Positions 59,224 through 64,000 of a stretch of 64,000 nt of DNA are shown piece after piece. Under the pieces are notes generated by a model. It did no database searches. It saw only the letters and a program-made list of their open reading frames with translations, and was not told where the DNA came from. Each line of letters opens with the position of its first letter. The first letter of the stretch is position 1. Source of the stretch: DASUDX01 sp036275365 (GTDB taxonomy: Bacteria; Pseudomonadota; Gammaproteobacteria; Nevskiales; Nevskiaceae); the NCBI GenBank assembly GCA_036275365.1, contig DASUDX010000063.1, positions 1 through 64,000 on the forward strand, in the 5' to 3' direction. The position numbers and the translations under genes were made by a program.

Positions 59224-60512
59224 CCCAGACCGTTCTGATGGTGAGCCACGCCCACCCGGACTTCTCCAAGGGGGGCGGCGAGGTGGCGGCCCACCACCTC
59301 CACGAGGGGCTCAACCAGCTGCCGTTCTGGGCCTCGCACTTCCTCGGCCGCCACGCCCTGCCGGGGCTGGTCGATCCGGAGCAGCTGTTCCTGCGCCACC
59401 GCGGCGAACAGGAAACCCTGTTCCACGCCGAGGCCGACTTCTTCACCTTCTCCAGCCGCGGCCCGCAGGGCCTGCACCGGCAGTTCCTGGCCCTGCTCGA
59501 ACGCCTCCAGCCCGGTGTGGTGCATCTGCATCACTACTGGCAGGTCGGGCTGGAGATGATTGGCTGGGTGCGCCACTGGAATCCGCAGGTGCCGGTGGTG
59601 GTCACCCTGCACGAGTTCCTCGCCATCTGTGCGCAGAACGGACAGATGCTCAAGACCAATGGCCAGCTCTGCACGGCCAGCGGGCCGGCGGTCTGCCACG
59701 CCTGCCTGCCGGCGCACCGGCCGGTGGATTTCCAGCTGCGCCAGCGCTACCTGCAGGCCTTCTTCCGCGAGGTGGATCACTTCATCGCGCCCAGCCAGTT
59801 CCTGCGTCAGCGCTACATCGACTGGGGCCTGCCGGCGGAGAAGATCACCGTGCTGGAGAACGGCCAGCGCTATCCGCAGGCGGCACCGCCGGCCGAGACC
59901 CTGGCGCGGCCACGGCGGCGCTTCGCCTTCTTCGGCCAGCTCAATCCCTTCAAGGGCATCGATGTGCTGCTGGAGGCCTGGGCGCTGCTGCCGCTGCGGC
60001 TGCGCCAGCTCGCCAGTCTGGAGATCCACGGCGGTGCCAACCATCTGCCGGACGCCTTCAAGGCCCGGCTTGACGGCCTGCTCGACCAGGCCCACCGCAG
60101 CGTCAAGGCCTATGGCCCATATGCCGGCGAGGATCTGCCGCGGCTGATCGCCGGGGTCGACTGGGTGGTGATGCCATCGATCTGGTGGGAGAACTCGCCG
60201 ATGGTGATCCAGGAGGCCTTCCTGCACGGCCGGCCGATGATCGTCGGCGACATCGGCGGCATGGCCGAGAAGGTCCGCGACGGCGTCGATGGCCTGCACT
60301 TCCGCGCCCGCAACCCGGCGGCGCTGGCCGAGGTGCTGGCCCGCGCGATCGAGGACGAGAGCCTGTGGCCGCGGCTGGTGGCCGGCATCCGCAAGCCGCC
60401 CTCGCTGACCGAGGCGGCGGCCCAGCATGTGCTGCTCTACGAGCAGCTGATCGACGATCGCCGCGAGCCGGCGCTGGCCGGATCGCCGGGCGGACTGGGG
60501 AGTGCGGCGTGA
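59220..60512 (+). CDS. GT4 family glycosyltransferase
   Basis: The 430-residue product has a GT-B fold: VLMVSHAHPDFSKGGGEVAAHHL with the donor-loop glycines, VVHLHHYWQVG, VTLHEFLAICAQNGQM, a Cys-containing insert CTASGPAVCHACLP, and the C-terminal domain with FGQLNPFKGIDVLLEAW and PSIWWENSPMVIQEAFLHGRPMI (E-x7-E). Typical of O-chain or capsule enzymes. It overlaps its neighbours by 4 bp on both sides (ATGA upstream, GTGA downstream), so the three proteins are made together. Confidence 0.92.
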   Translation: MTQTVLMVSHAHPDFSKGGGEVAAHHLHEGLNQLPFWASHFLGRHALPGLVDPEQLFLRHRGEQETLFHAEADFFTFSSRGPQGLHRQFLALLERLQPGVVHLHHYWQVGLEMIGWVRHWNPQVPVVVTLHEFLAICAQNGQMLKTNGQLCTASGPAVCHACLPAHRPVDFQLRQRYLQAFFREVDHFIAPSQFLRQRYIDWGLPAEKITVLENGQRYPQAAPPAETLARPRRRFAFFGQLNPFKGIDVLLEAWALLPLRLRQLASLEIHGGANHLPDAFKARLDGLLDQAHRSVKAYGPYAGEDLPRLIAGVDWVVMPSIWWENSPMVIQEAFLHGRPMIVGDIGGMAEKVRDGVDGLHFRARNPAALAEVLARAIEDESLWPRLVAGIRKPPSLTEAAAQHVLLYEQLIDDRREPALAGSPGGLGSAA

Positions 60513-61336
60513 GTCTGCTGGCCCTGCACGAGGCGCGCTTCGACGCCCACTACCAGCGCGAGCGGGATCGCCCGGGCGATCTCTGGGTGTTTCTGCACAT
60601 CCCCAAGACCGCTGGCTCCTCCTTCCGCCAGGAACTGGCCCAGCGCCTGCGCCCGGAGGTCAACCTCGTCGGCAGCCACGACAACGACGGCCGGCCGCAG
60701 ATCGAGAAGACCCGCGCCGCCCTGCAGGCCTTTCTCGAGCGGCTGCCCGCCCAGCCGCACCGCTTCGCCTCCGGCCACCTGCGCCGCAGCGATCTGCAGG
60801 CGATCCGTCGCGCCCATCCGCGCAGCCGCTTCATCACCATGCTGCGCGAGCCGGTGGCGCGGGTGATCTCGGACTACCGCTACATGCGCACGCCGGCCCA
60901 CCCGACCTGGCAGGAGGTGATCGCGCGCTACCCGACGATCGAGGACTATCTGCGCGACCCGCGCACCCAGGACAAGATGTTCCGCTTCCTGCGCCGGCGT
61001 CCCACCGATGGCGCCGAGCAGGTGATCGAAGACCTCGAGCAGCACTTCAGCTTCGTCGGCACGGTCGAGCAGTACGCGCTGTCCTGCCGTCTGCTGTTCC
61101 GCCTGCTGGGAATCGGCGGCGAGCCGGCGGTCTACCAGCGGCGGACCGAGGACCGCGCCGACAACCAGATCGAGGATCTGGCCCAGGCGCGCGCCCTGGC
61201 CGCCGCCCTCAACCCGCGGGACCAGGCCATCTGGCGGCATTTCCACGACCGCCTGGGGGCGATCGCGGCGCCGCTGGAGGCCTGGCTGTCGGCTACTTCC
61301 GTCCCGGCTGCGGCACCAGCCGCAGGTAGGGCCTGA
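60509..61336 (+). CDS. Sulfotransferase family protein
   Basis: The 275-residue product has the PAPS-binding 5' phosphosulfate loop HIPKTAGSSF (about residues 24-33) and the 3' phosphate motif MLREPVARVISDYRYM, the pattern of the heparan 2-O-sulfotransferase-like (Sulfotransfer_2) family. It probably sulfates a sugar made by the coupled glycosyltransferases. The start is a GTG overlapping the GT4 stop as GTGA. It ends 44 bp inside the convergent peroxiredoxin gene. Confidence 0.87.
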   Translation: MSLLALHEARFDAHYQRERDRPGDLWVFLHIPKTAGSSFRQELAQRLRPEVNLVGSHDNDGRPQIEKTRAALQAFLERLPAQPHRFASGHLRRSDLQAIRRAHPRSRFITMLREPVARVISDYRYMRTPAHPTWQEVIARYPTIEDYLRDPRTQDKMFRFLRRRPTDGAEQVIEDLEQHFSFVGTVEQYALSCRLLFRLLGIGGEPAVYQRRTEDRADNQIEDLAQARALAAALNPRDQAIWRHFHDRLGAIAAPLEAWLSATSVPAAAPAAGRA

Positions 61337-61931
61337 GCGCCTTCCAGCCGCCGGGGAACAGGCGGGCGGCGTCCTCGTCCTTGAGCGAGGGCACGATGAT
61401 CACCTCCTCGCCCGGCTTCCAGTTCACCGGCGTGGCGACCTTGTAGCCGTCGGTGAGCTGCAGCGAGTCGATCACCCGCAGCACCTCGTCGAAGTTGCGC
61501 CCGGTGCTGGCCGGGTAGGTCAGGGTCAGGCGGATCTTCTTCTGCGGGTCGATGATGAACACGCTGCGCACGGTGAAGGTGTCGCTGGCGTTGGGGTGGA
61601 TCATGTCGTAGAGCGTGGCCACCCGGCGGTCGGCATCGGCGATCAGCGGGAAGTTGAGCGCCGCCCCCTGGGTCTGCTCGATATCGCGCGCCCAGCCGTG
61701 GTGATCCTCCAGGCGGTCCACCGACAGGCCGATCGCCTTGACCCGGCGGCGCTCGAACTCCGCCTTCAGGCGGGCGGTGTAGCCCAGCTCGGTGGTGCAC
61801 ACCGGGGTGTAGTTCTTGGGGTGGCTGAACAGCACCACCCAGTGATCGCCGGCCCAGTCGTGGAAGCGCAGGCGGCCCTCGGTGGTCTCGGCCTCGAAAT
61901 CAGGGGCGATGTCGCCCAGTCGCAGGGTCAT
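61293..61931 (-). CDS. 1-Cys peroxiredoxin (Prx6 type)
   Basis: Reduces hydrogen peroxide and organic peroxides. The 212-residue product has the PxxxTxxC site P38-K-N-Y-T42-P-V-C45 and no other cysteine, and the long C-terminal domain (TPVNWKPGEEVIIVPSLKDEDA) typical of Prx6. A GGAG site lies 8 bp before the ATG. Its last 44 bp are shared with the convergent sulfotransferase gene. Confidence 0.96.
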   Translation of the reverse strand: MTLRLGDIAPDFEAETTEGRLRFHDWAGDHWVVLFSHPKNYTPVCTTELGYTARLKAEFERRRVKAIGLSVDRLEDHHGWARDIEQTQGAALNFPLIADADRRVATLYDMIHPNASDTFTVRSVFIIDPQKKIRLTLTYPASTGRNFDEVLRVIDSLQLTDGYKVATPVNWKPGEEVIIVPSLKDEDAARLFPGGWKALRPYLRLVPQPGRK

Positions 61932-62051
61932 GGTCGGTCTCCACAGGCGGGGCGCCTAGCATGCCCGGCCACCGCCGGCCGTCAACCCGCGGCGTGGTTC
62001 TATCGATAGACCCATTGGCGACCGCCCGCCCTCGCCGGCGGGGCCGCCGCC

Positions 62052-62957
62052 TCAGCCTGCCGGGTGGATCAGCAGCAGATCGCAGCCGGCGTGGCGGACC
62101 AGGGCCTCGGCCTGGCTGCCGAGCAGGAAGCGATCGAGCCCGTCGCGGTACTCGGCCCCCAGCACCAGCAGCTCGATGCCCTGGCTGGCCACCGCGGTCA
62201 GGATCATCTCGGCCGGCTCGCCGGTGAGCAGCACCCGCTGCTCCGGCGGCACGCTGTGGTGATCGGCGAAGGCGTTGAAGCGCTCGGCGTCCTCGAGCCG
62301 CTGCTGCTCGACCAGGGCATTGACCCGCGCCGCCGAGCCCAGCCGCGCCGGACGGAAGGGGAACACATGGATCAGCTGCAGACGGGCCTCGCTCGCGCGC
62401 GCCAGCTGCAGGGCCTGGGCGAGGACCTGATCATCCAGCCCGCTGGGCCGTGAGAGGGGATGGATCGGGTCCACCGCCGCCATCACCGCGCGCGGCAGGT
62501 GACGCGAGCCGGCCTGCACCAGCCACAGCGGCACCCGGCAGCGCCGGGCAAGCTTGAGATCGTCCGGATGCACCACCGACCAGGCACGCAGGAAGGACTG
62601 GAAGCGCAGATCCTTGACCACCAGATCGCCGCCGCCGGCGGCGCAGCGCTCGTTCACCGCCTCGTACAGCTCGGGCACCCAGGCCACCTCCACCCCCAGG
62701 CTCAGCCCCAGCCGCTGCTGCTCGCCCGCCCACTGTTCGAGCCGCTGGCGGTGCTGGGTCAGCAGCTGCTCGCGGGCCAGGGCCTCGACCTCGCCATCCA
62801 CCGCCTCGGCCAGACCGGCGATGCGCAGGTCAAACAGCGGCTCGAACAGGTCCACCCGGGCGCCGCTGCGGCGCGCCAGCTCCAGCGCCCGCAGGACCGC
62901 CGGGCTGGGAAAGACATCGGCATCCACCACCACCAGCAGACGACGGATCGAGGACAT
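62052..62957 (-). CDS. Tandem-domain universal stress protein (UspE-like)
   Basis: A 301-residue protein of two UspA domains. The N-terminal one starts RRLLVVVDADVFPSPAVLRALELARRSG, the C-terminal one RAVMAAVDPIHPL and ends GLDRFLLGSQAEALVRHAGCDLLLIHP with the G-2x-G-9x-G-type nucleotide loop (LVLGAEYRDGLDRFLLGS). This two-domain layout matches E. coli UspE. Probably cytoplasmic and stress-induced. The 120-bp gap to the peroxiredoxin gene shows nothing I can name. Confidence 0.92.
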   Translation of the reverse strand: MSSIRRLLVVVDADVFPSPAVLRALELARRSGARVDLFEPLFDLRIAGLAEAVDGEVEALAREQLLTQHRQRLEQWAGEQQRLGLSLGVEVAWVPELYEAVNERCAAGGGDLVVKDLRFQSFLRAWSVVHPDDLKLARRCRVPLWLVQAGSRHLPRAVMAAVDPIHPLSRPSGLDDQVLAQALQLARASEARLQLIHVFPFRPARLGSAARVNALVEQQRLEDAERFNAFADHHSVPPEQRVLLTGEPAEMILTAVASQGIELLVLGAEYRDGLDRFLLGSQAEALVRHAGCDLLLIHPAG

Positions 62958-63046
62958 GGCAGCTCTCGGCAGGAAGGGACAGGGTCACGCGCACCACGGT
63001 CCCGACTCTAGCGCGGCCACCCGCCGGGGCGGGCTGGGCGCCCGCC

Positions 63047-64000
63047 CTAGGCGGGGTCCGGCACGCCAGACGGTGCGGGCGCCGCCAGCGGCATCACCCG
63101 CCAGACCCGGGCGCTGAGCCCCAGCGCCGCCACCCCGAGGCCGGCGATGAAGCCCCACCAGATGCCGGCCGGCCCGACCGGGGTGAGGAAGGCCAGACCG
63201 GCGGCCACCGGCAGCCCCACCAGCCAGTAGGCGAGCATGGTGATCACCATCGGCTGGCGGGTGTCCTTGATCCCGCGCAGGGCGCCGCCGGCGGTGGCCT
63301 GCACGCAGTCGAAGATCTGGAACACCGCGGCGAAGGCAAGGAAGTGGATCGCCAGCGCCATCACCGTGGGATCGAGGGTGAAGCTGCGCACGATCGGCCC
63401 GGGCAGCAGGGCCATCACCAGGGCCGAGATCACCGCGAAGGCCACCCCCAGCAGGATGCCGGTGCGCCCGCGCAGGGCCACCTCGCGCCACTGGCCGGCC
63501 CCGGCCGCATGACCGACCCGGACCGTGGTGGCGAGCCCGATCGACAGCGGCACCATGAAGGCCACCGAGGCGACATTGATGGCGATCTGGTGGGCGGCCA
63601 CGGCATCGCGGCCGAAGCGCGCCATCGCCAGGGCCCCGAGCAGGAACAGCGAGGCCTCGGCGGTGAGGATCAGCGCAATCGGCAGCCCCAGGCGCAGCAC
63701 CTCGCGGGCGGTCTGGCCCAGGGCCAGGGCCTGCGGCCGCAGCAGCTGCAGGGCGCGCAGCGCCGGCACCCGCCAGTAGATCAGCGCATAGCAGCCCACC
63801 ATCACGAAAGCGGCGATCACGGTGGCCAGCGCCGTACCGGTCACCCCCAGCCGTGGCGCCCCGAACAGCCCCAGCACCAGCAGGCTGTTGAACAGGATGT
63901 TGGTGAGCAGGCCGGCCACCCCGGCCAGCAGCGGCAGGCGGGTGAGGCCATGCGCCTCGGCCACATTGCGCAGCACGAAACTCCAGCAGAACGGCACGGC
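63047..64000 (-). CDS. MATE family multidrug efflux protein, 5' truncated
   Basis: The frame is open to the window end, so the N-terminal part is missing; 317 residues are visible. They contain about eight membrane helices with MATE landmarks: GVTGTALATVIA, LRLGLPIALILTAEASLF, DAVAAHQIAINVASVAFMVPLSIGLATTVRVGHAAG split over residues 130-170, and GALRGIKDTRQPM. Exports cationic compounds with Na+ or H+ in the family. The 89-bp gap to the universal stress gene is empty. Confidence 0.93.
   Translation of the reverse strand, partial: AVPFCWSFVLRNVAEAHGLTRLPLLAGVAGLLTNILFNSLLVLGLFGAPRLGVTGTALATVIAAFVMVGCYALIYWRVPALRALQLLRPQALALGQTAREVLRLGLPIALILTAEASLFLLGALAMARFGRDAVAAHQIAINVASVAFMVPLSIGLATTVRVGHAAGAGQWREVALRGRTGILLGVAFAVISALVMALLPGPIVRSFTLDPTVMALAIHFLAFAAVFQIFDCVQATAGGALRGIKDTRQPMVITMLAYWLVGLPVAAGLAFLTPVGPAGIWWGFIAGLGVAALGLSARVWRVMPLAAPAPSGVPDPA

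Noticed and set aside
44475..61336. A genomic island with integrase, tRNA attachment site or IS elements around the glycan genes
   Set aside because: No integrase, transposase or direct repeat of a tRNA end was found; GC content looks similar to the surround.

Overview
The window is chromosomal DNA of very high GC content, densely coded and typical of a Gram-negative proteobacterium. The gene set suggests a gammaproteobacterium: a caa3-type cytochrome oxidase cluster with CtaG, SURF1 and haem A synthesis, sdhCDAB beside SdhE/YgfX-like and YgfZ-like genes, glnE, waaA, hldE and a Kdo kinase. Heptad repeats in gaps and proteinase K-like and M13 proteases would fit the Xanthomonadales (Lysobacterales) or a relative, but that placement is inference. 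I see no IS element, prophage, CRISPR array, rRNA or replication origin, and no gene-free stretch longer than about 210 bases. Both ends cut a gene: an AraC-type regulator at the left and a MATE exporter at the right.

Left part (1-9080): the cytochrome c oxidase locus, read mostly leftward. Order in the reading direction is DUF2244, coxB (with fused cytochrome c), coxA, a 42-residue small assembly protein, ctaG, coxC, then, past a terminator and a convergent DUF2909 gene, SURF1, an Sco-like CxxxC protein, ctaA and ctaB. Positions 9180-12880 hold bioB-bioF-bioD, translationally coupled, with divergent comF. Positions 12880-19110 are one leftward run: terC, ridA, recG, a secreted unknown, ubiA, a zinc-ribbon DUF3667 membrane protein and an esterase lipoprotein.

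Middle (19200-38400): a secreted proteinase K-like protease, a GT28-like glycosyltransferase, a glutamine amidotransferase, a YhhN protein, an M13 metallopeptidase lipoprotein, an alkyltransferase-like DNA repair protein and an Ala/Gly/Lys-rich secreted protein. Directly after the last one lies a three-hairpin structure with a C-rich loop that looks like a small RNA. Then comes a succinate dehydrogenase locus that combines the enzyme (sdhCDAB) with four likely maturation genes: a DUF1674/SDHAF4-like gene, sdhE, a YgfX-like gene and a divergent YgfZ-like gene. It is followed by a CheR-like/PAS/PAS/GGDEF/EAL protein, an argD-type aminotransferase and tRNA-Ala(CGC).

Right part (38380-64000): tadA, guaA, guaB, hldE and ilvE, then a lipopolysaccharide and surface-glycan region (44475-61336). 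This holds a late acyltransferase, waaA, a GT9 heptosyltransferase, several GT2 and GT4 enzymes, a Kdo kinase and a sulfotransferase-like protein, with glnE embedded among them. It ends with a 1-Cys peroxiredoxin, a tandem universal stress protein and the MATE exporter.

Many neighbouring genes overlap by ATGA or GTGA, so translational coupling is a recurring feature. The most unusual signals are the small-RNA candidate at 26490-26603, a 14-bp triplication that makes two five-codon mini-cistrons between tadA and its downstream gene, and paired heptad-repeat arrays inside the respiratory operons.
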